Below, one piece after another: positions 25,746 to 34,618 of a stretch of DNA of 59,165 bases. The notes beneath the pieces were generated by a model. The model searched no databases. It saw only the letters and a list, made by a program, of their open reading frames with translations, and was not told the origin of the DNA. How positions within the stretch are numbered: position 1 is the stretch's first letter; every line of letters begins with the position of its first letter. Both the position numbers and the translations under genes were made by a program. Source of the DNA: Opitutia bacterium (lineage in GTDB: Bacteria > Verrucomicrobiota > Verrucomicrobiia > Opitutales > Opitutaceae); contig CANHAH010000002.1 in the NCBI GenBank assembly GCA_947458705.1, positions 1 through 59,165 on the forward strand, written 5' to 3'.

Positions 25746-26216
25746 TCAGTAGCTCACCGCTCCGTCGCGTTTTACTTCTTCGATGGATTCGACTAGGCCG
25801 TTTTTTAAAATGAGGCGGATGCGTTCGTCGACGCGGTCGCGGTAGATACTGCTGTAAACGGGTTCGTAGGTGACGATGGTTTGACGGGTCTTTGGGTCGA
25901 TCAAGACGTGTTGCCTGTAACCGATGTGGGCGCTGCCGAGGTATTCCTGACGGTAACTGTTATAAATCCAAGTTTCGGTCCTTCCGGTGGCAGTGCTTTT
26001 AGTGCTGCGCTCATCGGGAGTGCCGAGGGCGATGTAAACAAGATCAGCTGAGAAGCCGACTTCGACGCGACCAAGGCGGATTTTATCTTGCATCTCGGGC
26101 GTAAGAGTCACGAACGCGGCGGATTTTTCCTGGATGCGGGTGTCGATCGTACTGCATCCGCTGAGGGTGAGGGATAGGAAAAGAAACCCGAGCAGGCGTA
26201 GGTGGGGTGTGTTCAT
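25746..26216 (-). CDS. Lipoprotein with SmpA/BamE-like pattern
   Basis: A 156-residue lipoprotein; the signal ends in the lipobox LSGC (about residue 21). The mature part contains IRLGRVEVGFSADLVYIALGTPDERST and ETWIYNSYRQEYLG, which has the pattern of SmpA/BamE-like small domains, where a helical turn marked by G-x-P-D precedes a W-x-Y strand. A long beta hairpin region follows (HVLIDPKTRQTIVTYEPVYSS). It lies between the TonB receptor and the peroxidase genes on the same strand. Function is unknown; the fold call is by pattern only. Confidence 0.6.
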   Translation of the reverse strand: MNTPHLRLLGFLFLSLTLSGCSTIDTRIQEKSAAFVTLTPEMQDKIRLGRVEVGFSADLVYIALGTPDERSTKSTATGRTETWIYNSYRQEYLGSAHIGYRQHVLIDPKTRQTIVTYEPVYSSIYRDRVDERIRLILKNGLVESIEEVKRDGAVSY

Positions 26217-26269
26217 AGGCTTTGCCTGGTAATTGTTGAAGGCGGCGGGAGTTTTAGCCGCTATGGGGT

Positions 26270-27484
26270 TTAATGATCGCTGGGCAGCTCAGGGCGGACC
26301 CGGAGCGGGGCCTCGGCAAGCGATTCCAAGAAAGCGCGCAGATCAGAGAGATCGTGTTCGTTGAGGCCGAGAGAGCGGAGGTGGGGAGACTTGGTCGGGA
26401 AAAGCGGATCGTCTTTTTGTTCGGGTTTACGGCGGATGACTCCCATGCCAGCGTTGTAGGCTCGGAGGGTCCCCTCTAAATGTGGAAATAGGCCATTGTG
26501 CATATAGGGGCCGGTTCGAGGAATATTGCGCAGGGAGGGTGTTTTGAAGCGACCGATATCAGCGGGATTTTTGGTTACGTTATAGCGGCCGAGGTCCTCG
26601 AATTTTCGGCCGTAATAGGTTAGGTTATCGTTATGAAAAAGGTTATCAGAGAGCGTGGGGCCGAGGTGGCAGTTCATGCAGCGAGCCTCGGTGCGGTAAA
26701 GATGAAGGCCGCGCACGGCGGAGTCAGAGAGGGCGTCGGTTTTGCCTTTTAGGAAGGCATCGAATTTGTTGGGTCGCGAAACGATCGTGCGCTCAAAGGT
26801 GGCGATGGCCATGGCGACGCGTTCAAGCGTGGTCGATTCGTCGCCGAATGCGGCTTTGAATAGGGTGGGATAAGCAGGGATGAGGGCGAGGCGAGCAGCC
26901 ACGGCGGCGGCGTCATTGCGCATCTCGTCTTGATTGAGGATTACAGCGGTGGTTTGTGCTTCAAGGGAGGCGACGCGGCCATCCCAGAACACGTGGGGCA
27001 CGTGGCTGATATTGAGTATGGATGGGGCGTTGCGTTTGAGAGAAGTGCGAGAGTGGCCGAAGGAGGTGGTGCGTCCGTCTGCCCAGGCGAGGTCAGGATC
27101 GTGGCAGGAGGCGCAAGCGATCTGGCCGCTACCGGAGAGCCGCGGATCAAAAAAGAGCAACTTTCCGAGCTCGGCTTTTTCTTTGGAGTAAGGGTTGTTC
27201 TCTGGGAAGATGGGCGCGGGTACTAGGCCAAGTTCGACGAAGTTTACATCGGGATCGACGTGGGCGACTGGCCATTCTTGGCTAGGTTTGGCGTAGGTGG
27301 CGCGAAGTTGGGCGGCAAAATTCTTATACTCGGCTTCTGTGAGTTGTTCGCGCGGGGGTAGGCGCGTGGTGCTGAGATCGGGAGCTTCGCCTGCGAGTTC
27401 GCTGAGGACCGCGGACGTCTGGGGCTGGGCCAATACCTTCAATACCGTTAAGACAACGAGGCCGAGGATACGAAATTGGCTCAT
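26270..27484 (-). CDS. Di-haem cytochrome c peroxidase family protein
   Basis: A 404-residue periplasmic protein with an N-terminal signal (ILGLVVLTVLKVLAQ). Two haem c motifs are visible, CASCH near residue 122 and CMNCH near residue 268, in the family context LGKLLFFDPRLSGSGQIACASCHDP and RTEARCMNCHLGPTLSD. Further markers are DIGRFKTPSLRNIPRTGPYMHNG and FPHLEGTLRAYNAG. The family includes peroxidases that detoxify H2O2 and MauG/MbnH-like enzymes that modify partner proteins. The neighbouring exported CxxCH protein could be its electron donor or substrate; this is inference. Confidence 0.9.
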   Translation of the reverse strand: MSQFRILGLVVLTVLKVLAQPQTSAVLSELAGEAPDLSTTRLPPREQLTEAEYKNFAAQLRATYAKPSQEWPVAHVDPDVNFVELGLVPAPIFPENNPYSKEKAELGKLLFFDPRLSGSGQIACASCHDPDLAWADGRTTSFGHSRTSLKRNAPSILNISHVPHVFWDGRVASLEAQTTAVILNQDEMRNDAAAVAARLALIPAYPTLFKAAFGDESTTLERVAMAIATFERTIVSRPNKFDAFLKGKTDALSDSAVRGLHLYRTEARCMNCHLGPTLSDNLFHNDNLTYYGRKFEDLGRYNVTKNPADIGRFKTPSLRNIPRTGPYMHNGLFPHLEGTLRAYNAGMGVIRRKPEQKDDPLFPTKSPHLRSLGLNEHDLSDLRAFLESLAEAPLRVRPELPSDH

Positions 27485-27566
27485 GGTAGACTTGTGGCCA
27501 AATGCTTAGTGCATTCGAATGATACGTCACCTCAATAAACTCTTTTTAGGACGAGAAACTCCTCGC

Positions 27567-28505
27567 TTAAGGCTGGCGGATTTTGGCTGCGGGGGTGGGT
27601 GTATTTTTCTCAAGCGTGATCAACACCACGGAGGCGATGATGATCGTCGAGGCGATGAGGGTGCGCGTGCTGATCGGTTCATCGAGGATTAGCCAGCCGA
27701 GAAAAACGGCGACGATGGGGTTAACGTAGCCGTAAGTGGCGACGTGGGCGGGCGCGCAATTTTTCATCAGCCAAACGAACGTTGAATAACCGACCAACGA
27801 GCCGATACCCACAAGGTAAATGAACGCCAGCCATGAGCGCGGACTCACCGCGTTAACATCGAAGCGCGTGAAGTCGCCGTGCAGCCCTGCGACGAGCAAC
27901 AGCGCCGCACCTCCGCCGAGCATCTGCAAAGCGGCAGCTAGAGCGGGCGTGGCGCCGTGTTTCGCGTGGCGCGAAGTTATGGAGCCCAGCGACCAAGCGA
28001 GGCAGCCGATTAAAATCGCGATCACGCCGCCGAGGTGGAGGCCGCCGTGTGCGGTGTTTTGCCACGGTGCGGCGAGCCAGACGACGCCGGTGAAGCCAAG
28101 GAGCATTGCGCCAAAAGTACGAGCCGTCGGGCGCAATCCTCCGGGCCACGCCCACTCGGTTAGTACGATAAACAGCGGACCGATGCCGATAAGTAACGCG
28201 ATGATGCCGGAGGGAAGATATTGCGACGCCCACACCACGGCCCCGTTGCCGCCCAGTAGTAAAAAAGCGCCGATGAGGGTGTTGACGCGCCACTGCTGGA
28301 GGCTGGGCTTGGGCGCACCACGGAGTTTTAAAAACGTAAACAGCAACGTTCCTGCGATTAGGAATCGCGCTGCGGCCATCAGGAACGGCGGCATCGTCTC
28401 GACGGCGATGTGCATGCCTAAGTAGGTGCTGCCCCAGACGAGATAAATTGTGGTGAAGGCGCCGATCAGAGCCGGGCGGGACGGAGTGGCAGCGGTGGCG
28501 GGCAT
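27567..28505 (-). CDS. EamA/DMT-family transporter
   Basis: A 312-residue inner-membrane protein with about ten helices in two EamA repeats. The first repeat starts with TTIYLVWGSTYLGMHIAVE, which is typical of the YedA/RhaT-like branch, and the second with GGVIAILIGCLAWSLGSITS. ATG 28505 gives MPATAATPS; an in-frame ATG at 28514 adds three residues. DMT proteins export amino acids or other small metabolites. No cargo can be inferred from neighbours. The gene is divergent from the response regulator. Confidence 0.86.
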   Translation of the reverse strand: MPATAATPSRPALIGAFTTIYLVWGSTYLGMHIAVETMPPFLMAAARFLIAGTLLFTFLKLRGAPKPSLQQWRVNTLIGAFLLLGGNGAVVWASQYLPSGIIALLIGIGPLFIVLTEWAWPGGLRPTARTFGAMLLGFTGVVWLAAPWQNTAHGGLHLGGVIAILIGCLAWSLGSITSRHAKHGATPALAAALQMLGGGAALLLVAGLHGDFTRFDVNAVSPRSWLAFIYLVGIGSLVGYSTFVWLMKNCAPAHVATYGYVNPIVAVFLGWLILDEPISTRTLIASTIIIASVVLITLEKNTPTPAAKIRQP

Positions 28506-28700
28506 GTAGTACAATGCGTGGTGTGACTAAACCTTGTGGCCGAACCGAGCTCATAATTATTCCGAGCCGAGGCATGCATACACTTATTGTTATCCCTTTT
28601 CATCGAACTGAATACATGAAACCTGCAATTATGGTGAGTCACGGCGGCGGGTTTGCATTATCAGCTGGGCTGAATTGGAGTAGTTTGGTGGGCAATAAGA

Positions 28701-28706
28701 TATAAT
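28701..28706 (+). promoter_or_regulatory. Probable -10 box for the response regulator gene
   Basis: A perfect TATAAT lies 29-34 bases before the TTG start at 28735. The best -35-like hexamer, TTGGAG at 28675-28680, is 20 bases away, wider than optimal, so the promoter call rests mainly on the -10 element and its position. Confidence 0.45.
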
Positions 28707-28734
28707 GTATAAGTAATGGGCTTGAAAGAAGAGT

Positions 28735-29442
28735 TTGCGCCTCGCTCAGTTTTACACTGTGCCAAAACGGTTGGTTATCATTGAAGATAATACGGTCTTT
28801 CGCAAGATGCTGTCCATAGCGTTGGCCCGCGTGCGCGGCGTCTTAATGGGTGCCGCGTTTGATTGTGGTAAAGAAGGCTTGGAGTATTGCCTGCGGACAA
28901 AACCGGATCTTTTGGTCGTGGATCTTTTTTTGCCGGATTTGCATGGATTGGAGATCGTACGCGAGGTGCGCGCGCGATTGCCGATGACGCGAATTTTGGT
29001 GCTCACGGGTCATCCCGACGGAGATATGCCGGCGCGGTTGGTGGCGCAGGGCGTTCATGGTTTTGTCGATAAGGCTGCTCCGTTAAGCTACATTATGCAG
29101 GCAATGGAATCGTTGATCGAGGGCGGGATGTTTTATGCGACGCATGTGCCGCCGAAAAGTGCGTCGTCTTCGGCGCAGGCCGCGTTGCCCAAAGCAGTAG
29201 CGGGAGTGCGGAACGATCTGGAGGCTTTTTCTCTGGAGGCGGTGAAAGTGCTTTCAGCGCGAGAGATCGAGGTGGCACGGTTGGTCGCGGAGGGATTTTC
29301 TTCCAAGGAATTGGCGGCGCGTCTAGGCTTGAGTGTGCGAACCGTAGAAAAGCATCGCGCCAATATTATGGAAAAAATCGGCGTGCATGAAGTTGCCAGT
29401 TTGGTGCGCTGGTGCCTGCAGTCGGGCTTGGTGAAAATTTGA
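28735..29442 (+). CDS. LuxR/NarL-type response regulator
   Basis: A 235-residue two-component regulator. The receiver domain has the acidic pair in VIIEDN, the phospho-acceptor Asp in LLVVDLFLPDLHG, the Thr in VLTGH and the Lys in FVDKAA. The C-terminal helix-turn-helix is of NarL type (LSAREIEVARLVAEGFSSKELAARLGLSVRTVEKHRANIMEKIG, residues about 180-224). The TTG at 28735 follows a purine-rich GAAAGAAGAG only one base away; GTG 28759 (VPKRL) is the other possible start. No histidine kinase is adjacent. An Hpt protein is encoded convergently just downstream, so the two may belong to one phosphorelay. Confidence 0.88.
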   Translation: MRLAQFYTVPKRLVIIEDNTVFRKMLSIALARVRGVLMGAAFDCGKEGLEYCLRTKPDLLVVDLFLPDLHGLEIVREVRARLPMTRILVLTGHPDGDMPARLVAQGVHGFVDKAAPLSYIMQAMESLIEGGMFYATHVPPKSASSSAQAALPKAVAGVRNDLEAFSLEAVKVLSAREIEVARLVAEGFSSKELAARLGLSVRTVEKHRANIMEKIGVHEVASLVRWCLQSGLVKI

Positions 29443-29506
29443 ATGGCGCCGTTGACGCGCAGAGTCATGCGTGGGGCTTAGGTCGGCGGGCAGTCGCGGC
29501 GTGAAC

Positions 29507-29857
29507 TTAGGTTCTGACGAAGCTCGCGAGGAGTTGCTGGATGCGTTGGTAGTCGGAGTGGAGGGTGTTGAGCTCGGCGCGGGTCGGTGCACTACCGCCG
29601 GATTTGAGCCGGAGTTCTAAATCGTGGGCGTGCGTGGAGAGGTCGTAGGCCCCGATCAGCTGCGCGGTGCTTTTGAGATTATGTGCGGCGATCAGGTGGG
29701 CACTCGGCGTTATGGCAGTGCTGCAGGGCGCGGCGAGCGTACGAATGAGGCTGGCGGTATCTTGTAAAAAGACGCGGGCGAGTGCTTGGGCTTCAGCGTG
29801 ACCAATTATCGCAGCCAATTCGGCGAGGGCCGGGGTGGAAGCCTGCGCTTGGGACAT
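29507..29857 (-). CDS. Hpt phosphotransfer protein
   Basis: A 116-residue helical protein containing AAHNLKSTAQLIGAYDL, the Hpt signature in which the His of HxLKS carries phosphate, followed by a second helix LSTHAHDLELRLKSGGS. Length is right for a single free-standing Hpt domain. Such proteins shuttle phosphate between a hybrid kinase and a response regulator. It converges with the LuxR-type regulator gene with 64 bases between, and the kinase must be elsewhere. The direction of flow is unknown. Confidence 0.82.
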   Translation of the reverse strand: MSQAQASTPALAELAAIIGHAEAQALARVFLQDTASLIRTLAAPCSTAITPSAHLIAAHNLKSTAQLIGAYDLSTHAHDLELRLKSGGSAPTRAELNTLHSDYQRIQQLLASFVRT

Positions 29858-29881
29858 TTTTGTAGTGGGCGGGTGGCGGGG

Positions 29882-30745
29882 TCAGCTGAGCACGGAGCCG
29901 AAGGCGTACCGGAGCGTCCAAGCCCGGGTTGCGCCGGGCGCAAGCTCCGTGACGAGGTAGGGTTCAATGCTCCAAGTGTTGCTGTTGCCCCAGATTGGGC
30001 AAAAATCAGGTGTGAAATCGGCCGAGAACGTGAGGCCGCTCAAGTGCGGATGCGAAAGGTTTACGCGGAGGTTTTGGCCCGGGGCGATGCGAAGGGGTTC
30101 GAAGTGGCCGTCGAGTTCGTTTTCAAAACGACGTTTGAACGAGAGCCGGTTGCGGGCGTCTAGGGCGTAGCCAGGATTTTCGGGAAAGCTATAACCGGTG
30201 GGCAGCTCGCAGGTCAGGAGGCGATCGGTGAGCGCGAAAAAAGGATGCGCAAACCAATGTAATGGGAGGGCTTGCACCCCGGTGTTAGTGAGACTGGTGG
30301 AGGAAATGAGGGTGCGGCCCTCGAGGGCTACGCGGCGGGTGAGCTGAGTGCTGTAGCCGTCACCGGATTGGTCGGTGCGAAATTCTAGGGCGGTGGCGGC
30401 GGGCGTGATGCGCCACGAGCAGGGTTCGGTCACGACGGGTTTGCCGTCGGGGCCGGGCGTGACCCGGCCGATGCCGATGATCCATCCCTGGCCGTCGCGG
30501 AGCATGAGGGGACGTTGGGTGCCGAATTCGGCGTACCGAAACGATTCGGGGAGACCCTGGCCGTTGAAAGCCTTGGGAGCAGGGTTGGGCCACTCCGGGC
30601 CGGCCAGAAGCGGACCTCCGCGGGTATCTTGGACCTGCCAAATGTAGCCGCCCCAGCAGAAGCGGATACCTTGGTGTAGGCGATCAGCCGGATCTGCTGG
30701 GTCGAGAAGTTCGACCGAAAGTTCGGCGTTGGCGAGGGTGAGCAC
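29882..30745 (-). CDS. Galactose mutarotase-like protein
   Basis: A 287-residue protein from GTG 30745, without signal peptide. It looks like the galactose mutarotase/aldose epimerase fold: ANAELSVELLDPADPADRLHQG at the N-terminus, FCWGGYIWQV, an LHWFAHPFF segment carrying a His, and a C-terminal beta run ending WSIEPYLVTELAPGATRAWTLRYAFG. The usual epimerase catalytic residues cannot be assigned by eye. It probably binds or isomerises a sugar in the cytoplasm. It is in the same direction as the Hpt gene (24 bases upstream), and the ABC exporter region follows at 29 bases. Confidence 0.68.
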   Translation of the reverse strand: MLTLANAELSVELLDPADPADRLHQGIRFCWGGYIWQVQDTRGGPLLAGPEWPNPAPKAFNGQGLPESFRYAEFGTQRPLMLRDGQGWIIGIGRVTPGPDGKPVVTEPCSWRITPAATALEFRTDQSGDGYSTQLTRRVALEGRTLISSTSLTNTGVQALPLHWFAHPFFALTDRLLTCELPTGYSFPENPGYALDARNRLSFKRRFENELDGHFEPLRIAPGQNLRVNLSHPHLSGLTFSADFTPDFCPIWGNSNTWSIEPYLVTELAPGATRAWTLRYAFGSVLS

Positions 30746-30773
30746 GGGGCCGAGATTCGGGGGCGTGGGCGTA

Positions 30774-31301
30774 TTATTTTACGCGGCGCACGCGTAGGGT
30801 GGTGTTTTTGCCGTCGACGCTCAGCGCAAACGCGCCGGCGGGGCGAGGTTGGATTTCTACTGCGCGGCCGACCAATTCGACGGTGATGGGTTCCACTCCC
30901 TCCCAGACTTGGCCGTTGTCCAGAGCGAAGCTGTTGCCCCCGACCCAGCCGGTTGCTCGGGCTTTGAGAACGGGCTCATTTTTCCACTCGCCGTTGAAGG
31001 AGGGAAGCCCAAAGCGCTCGAGGCCGCTTCGTTTACGCTCGGTGTCAACAGCGGCCGTGGTGGCGGCAACGACTTGCGCGGCGGCTTTGCGTTCGGCAGC
31101 CACGCTAACGTTGGCTCTGAAGTGGCGAATGAGGGCGGCGTCGATAACTCCGATCTGGTCGGATGTGAGGCGGTCGAGACCAGCGCGGGCGTAATCATCA
31201 GCGGTCATGATGATTTTCAAGCCGGGGAAGTCGTCGGCGCGAACGACAATTAACGAGAGCAACACAAATGCCATGAAGCGGAATGAGCCTAGGGTTTTCA
31301 T
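30774..31301 (-). CDS. Secreted protein overlapping an ABC exporter gene
   Basis: A 175-residue exported protein. The signal peptide is FMAFVLLSLIVVRA. The mature part has an Ala/Arg-rich helical section (IRHFRANVSVAAERKAAAQVVAAT) and a C-terminal small beta domain (KARATGWVGGNSFALDNGQVWEGVEPITVELVGRAVEIQ, SH3-like by its pattern of short strands). I do not recognise the family. Its start overlaps the stop of the ABC exporter gene by 4 bases, so the two are translated together and probably act together. Confidence 0.7.
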   Translation of the reverse strand: MKTLGSFRFMAFVLLSLIVVRADDFPGLKIIMTADDYARAGLDRLTSDQIGVIDAALIRHFRANVSVAAERKAAAQVVAATTAAVDTERKRSGLERFGLPSFNGEWKNEPVLKARATGWVGGNSFALDNGQVWEGVEPITVELVGRAVEIQPRPAGAFALSVDGKNTTLRVRRVK

Positions 31302-33103
31302 GAGGAGTACGTGGGAGGAAGAGCGGAGGGAGGGGGAAGAAGGGATGGGGTCTCTGCCTTGATGAAATCGGCTCCGATAGTCTGAGCGGTGATGAGTTCG
31401 GCGAAGGCGCCACCGCGAGCCAGAAGCGTGTTGTAATCGCCTTCTTCGAGCACGGCGCCGTCGCGCAGGACGACGATGCGATCCGCATTTTTGATCGTAC
31501 TGAGGCGGTGCGCGATTGTGATCACGGTGCGGCCTTGGGCGAGGCGGTCTAGGGCCTGTTGGATGAGGCGCTCGCTCTCGTAATCGAGGGCAGAGGTGGC
31601 TTCGTCTAGGATGAGTACAGGTGGGTTGCGCAAGATGGCTCGCGCAATGGCAAGGCGTTGGCGCTGGCCACCAGAGAGCGTGACGCCACGCTCTCCAATC
31701 GGCGTCTGATAACCTTGTGGCATTTTTAAAATAAACTCCTCCGCGTTCGCGAGGCGGGCGGCCGCGCGGACTTCTTCGTCGGTGGCTCCGGCGTGGGCGA
31801 AGCGGATGTTCTCATCAACCGTACCGGAGAGCAGAATGCTCTCCTGCATAACGACGGCCATCTGGCGTCGAATCCAGCGCATATCCCATTCACTTTGCGG
31901 TACACCGTCGATTAGGATCTGGCCGGCGGTCGGCGCGTAGAGGCCGAGAAGAAGATTGGCCAACGTGCTCTTGCCGGAACCTGAGGGGCCGACCAAGGCG
32001 ATATTTTCACCGGGGCGAATTGTGAGGGAAAACGATTCGATCACGCGTTTCTCCGTTTCAGGATAAGTAAACGCAACGCGATCGAAGACAATATCGCCGG
32101 ACAGCCGTTTCTCGCGTCGCGCGCCGTGCCATTCTTCGACGTAAGGGGAGTCGATCAGCTCTTTGATGCTGGCGTAGCTTTCGCGGCCAGCGAACCAAGG
32201 TTCGCTTAAGCCTATCACCATCTGCACAGGCGCTAAAATCACGGGTAGGCCCGCTATAAAGGCCACGAGTGTGCCGACCGTCATTTGGCCTTGGATCGCT
32301 AGGATCGCGCCGCCGGCGACGACAAGCGCGGCGATGGCTTGAGTACTGACGTAGGTGAACGTGCCAAAAACCGCGCTTACCCACGATTGATCGACGCGGC
32401 TGCGCGCGAAGTCGCCGCTGCTGCGGTCGAGCAGTTGCTCAGCCTGCTTTTCTTCGCCGAAGCTGCGTACGAGGCGAAGCGCGGAAATAAATTCGCTGGC
32501 TGTACCTGTGAGTTTTTCCTGCGCTAGGCGCGCTTCGTGGTTGGTGATTTGGAGCTTCGCGAAAAAGCGCCACTTGGCGAACGCCCACACGGGCAACGCT
32601 AACACAAGGATCGCCGTGAGTCGCCAATTGAGAAACGCGAGCACAAGAAATACACCCGTGCTGTACAAAATCACGGGCAGAAATTGGTTCAATACCGAGT
32701 ACAGCAGTGACTCTATTTTTTGGGTATCGAACGCGTACTTCGAAAGGAGTCGCCCGGTTTTCTGCCGGTCAAGATAACTGAAACTCAGAAACTGCAGGCG
32801 GAAAAAAATCCGACTGCGCAATTCGACCATCAGCCGCGCCATGACCTTGGCCAATTCATTAGCGCCCAGGATGGAGAACACGTAATGCATCCCAAGTAGG
32901 GAGGCGAAAAGAGCGGTGTACAGTAGCACACTGCGCGTGTCGCCGGCCGGCACCGATTGATCGATGATGCGCGCAAAGATCAATGGGCACGGCGCGATCG
33001 CGAGGCTCCGCAACAACGCCAGTCCGACCCCCGGCGCTAGCGCTAGGCGGGCACGCCAGAGGTAGCCGAGAAGGCTTGGTGAATTGAGCGGCTCGAGGGA
33101 CAT
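31298..33103 (-). CDS. ABC exporter, MsbA-like half transporter
   Basis: A 601-residue fused membrane and ATPase protein. The N-terminal 300 residues hold six helices (LALAPGVGLALLRSLAIAPC onward). The nucleotide domain has Walker A GPSGSGKST, Q-loop region VMQESILLSG, signature LSGGQRQRLAIARA, Walker B VLILDEATSALD and the switch His in TVITIAHRLSTI. It works as a homodimer or heterodimer to push lipid or hydrophobic cargo outwards. The overlapping secreted-protein gene downstream suggests a dedicated partner or cargo. Lipid A-type substrate is possible but not shown. Confidence 0.93.
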   Translation of the reverse strand: MSLEPLNSPSLLGYLWRARLALAPGVGLALLRSLAIAPCPLIFARIIDQSVPAGDTRSVLLYTALFASLLGMHYVFSILGANELAKVMARLMVELRSRIFFRLQFLSFSYLDRQKTGRLLSKYAFDTQKIESLLYSVLNQFLPVILYSTGVFLVLAFLNWRLTAILVLALPVWAFAKWRFFAKLQITNHEARLAQEKLTGTASEFISALRLVRSFGEEKQAEQLLDRSSGDFARSRVDQSWVSAVFGTFTYVSTQAIAALVVAGGAILAIQGQMTVGTLVAFIAGLPVILAPVQMVIGLSEPWFAGRESYASIKELIDSPYVEEWHGARREKRLSGDIVFDRVAFTYPETEKRVIESFSLTIRPGENIALVGPSGSGKSTLANLLLGLYAPTAGQILIDGVPQSEWDMRWIRRQMAVVMQESILLSGTVDENIRFAHAGATDEEVRAAARLANAEEFILKMPQGYQTPIGERGVTLSGGQRQRLAIARAILRNPPVLILDEATSALDYESERLIQQALDRLAQGRTVITIAHRLSTIKNADRIVVLRDGAVLEEGDYNTLLARGGAFAELITAQTIGADFIKAETPSLLPPPSALPPTYSS

Positions 33104-33232
33104 GCTCCGCTAAAACTGACTGAGCTACGCGCCACGCCAAGGGATTTTGTTTCCCTTGAAGAGGTCATTAGCCGGCCACACAGGGCGCGACAGTTGGCGC
33201 GTATGATTGCGGGCAGCGCCAAAAACAGTGAA

Positions 33233-34333
33233 TTATTTCGCTGCGCGGCGCGGTGTGCCGTCGCCGTGCAGCGAGTTGTAATACGGATCGCCCGCGACGA
33301 TACTGCCGCGTTTGACGGGCTGCCCAGTGAACGCACTCTTGTACAGCGAGGTCAGTAACTCGAGCGTGCGTCGAGCCTCCGGACCGCTTAACAGTGGACG
33401 GCGGTTAGCATCCATGTCGCTCACGAGTACTTCGAGTTGCGCGGCGTGGGTAGAGCCGACGTCTGCCGGAAAATTTTGCCAGGCTTGCGTGAGCGCGTCG
33501 CTCTCGGGCGCAGGCGCGGCCGGCGTGAAGCGCCAGTTATCACGGTTGTAACTGTAAAGGTGCGTGAGTTCGACGGTGGCGCGTTGGTAGTCCAGGCGGA
33601 TGTAGGTCTCTTGGCGCGGGCTGAGGGCACTGTTGACGACGGAGGCTTGAGCACCGTTGGCAAATTGGATGAGCGCCATCGACACGTCTTCGACTTCAAT
33701 CGCACGGTCTAGGGTGGCGGCCATGGCGCGGATTTCGGCCCAGTCGCCGAGCAAGTGGAGGAGATGATCCATCGCGTGAATGCCAAGTCCCATGGTGGGT
33801 CCACCAAGTTCGGTGGCCCATTTGCCGCGCCATGGTACCGCATAATAAGCAGCGTCGCGGAACCAGACGGTGTTACAGACTGCGACCAGTGGGCGGCCGA
33901 GGAGGCCTTGATCTGCTAGGCTGCGTAGATGCGCGGTCGAAGAGGCGAAACGCATCTGGAAAACGCATGAGGCAAATTTGCCCGTGCGGTGCTCTGCAGC
34001 TTCAATCAGATCGAGCTCGGCGAGCGAGGCGCAAAATGGTTTTTCACAGAGCACCCAGGCGCCAGCTTCCATGGCGGCTATGCTCATGGAGGCGTGTAGG
34101 GAGGGCGGGGCGGCGATGAAAACGAGATCGGGTTTCTCCGCGGCTAGGGCCGTCGCGTAGTCGGTGTGTGCGCCGGCGATTTTGTATTTGTCGCTGAAGT
34201 TTCGTACGCGCGTGGCGTCGATATCGACCGCGGCCGTGATGACGACCCGGCCCTTGGTGGCTTCAGCGGCACGGACGTGCGCATCAGCAATACCGCCGGT
34301 GCCCACCAGAATGGCTCGATAAACTTTGCTCAT
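33233..34333 (-). CDS. Gfo/Idh/MocA-family oxidoreductase
   Basis: A 366-residue NAD(P)-dependent sugar or inositol-type dehydrogenase. The Rossmann motif GTGGIADAHVRA is near residue 11. The catalytic-lysine motif is CEKPFCASLAELDLIEAAEH, and the C-terminal domain has WATELGGPTMGLGIHAMDHLLHL with the conserved His. Such enzymes oxidise or epimerise sugars, aldonates and polyols. It stands alone between the ABC exporter and the ferritin-like gene, with 285 bases upstream. Substrate cannot be deduced; the surrounding carbohydrate genes suggest a sugar. Confidence 0.92.
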   Translation of the reverse strand: MSKVYRAILVGTGGIADAHVRAAEATKGRVVITAAVDIDATRVRNFSDKYKIAGAHTDYATALAAEKPDLVFIAAPPSLHASMSIAAMEAGAWVLCEKPFCASLAELDLIEAAEHRTGKFASCVFQMRFASSTAHLRSLADQGLLGRPLVAVCNTVWFRDAAYYAVPWRGKWATELGGPTMGLGIHAMDHLLHLLGDWAEIRAMAATLDRAIEVEDVSMALIQFANGAQASVVNSALSPRQETYIRLDYQRATVELTHLYSYNRDNWRFTPAAPAPESDALTQAWQNFPADVGSTHAAQLEVLVSDMDANRRPLLSGPEARRTLELLTSLYKSAFTGQPVKRGSIVAGDPYYNSLHGDGTPRRAAK

Positions 34334-34618
34334 GATTGGACGCTGGTGGCGGTGAGGGAACGCGCAGTGGAACAGGACATTCGGTTAAAAAGAGCGGGCA
34401 GGGGCGTCGCGGGCAAGGCGTGATTACGGGATTATTCAAAAATGTTTACGCAGCAGCGAGGGGCTCCTAAAGGCTATTTTATTAGGAAATTTCAGCTGCG
34501 AAGAGCGCTAAACGCTGAATTTTCGCTGATTAAAACGGGCCAGCTTTGGGAAATAATGCAACTATCTGGCGCAAAATTATGGCGCCCGGAACGAGGGGAT
34601 TTGCTCGTGCCTTAGACT

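Noticed and set aside
28514-28705. Open frame of 63 codons before the response regulator
   Set aside because: It has no ribosome binding signal or protein-like features, and lies over the likely promoter region.
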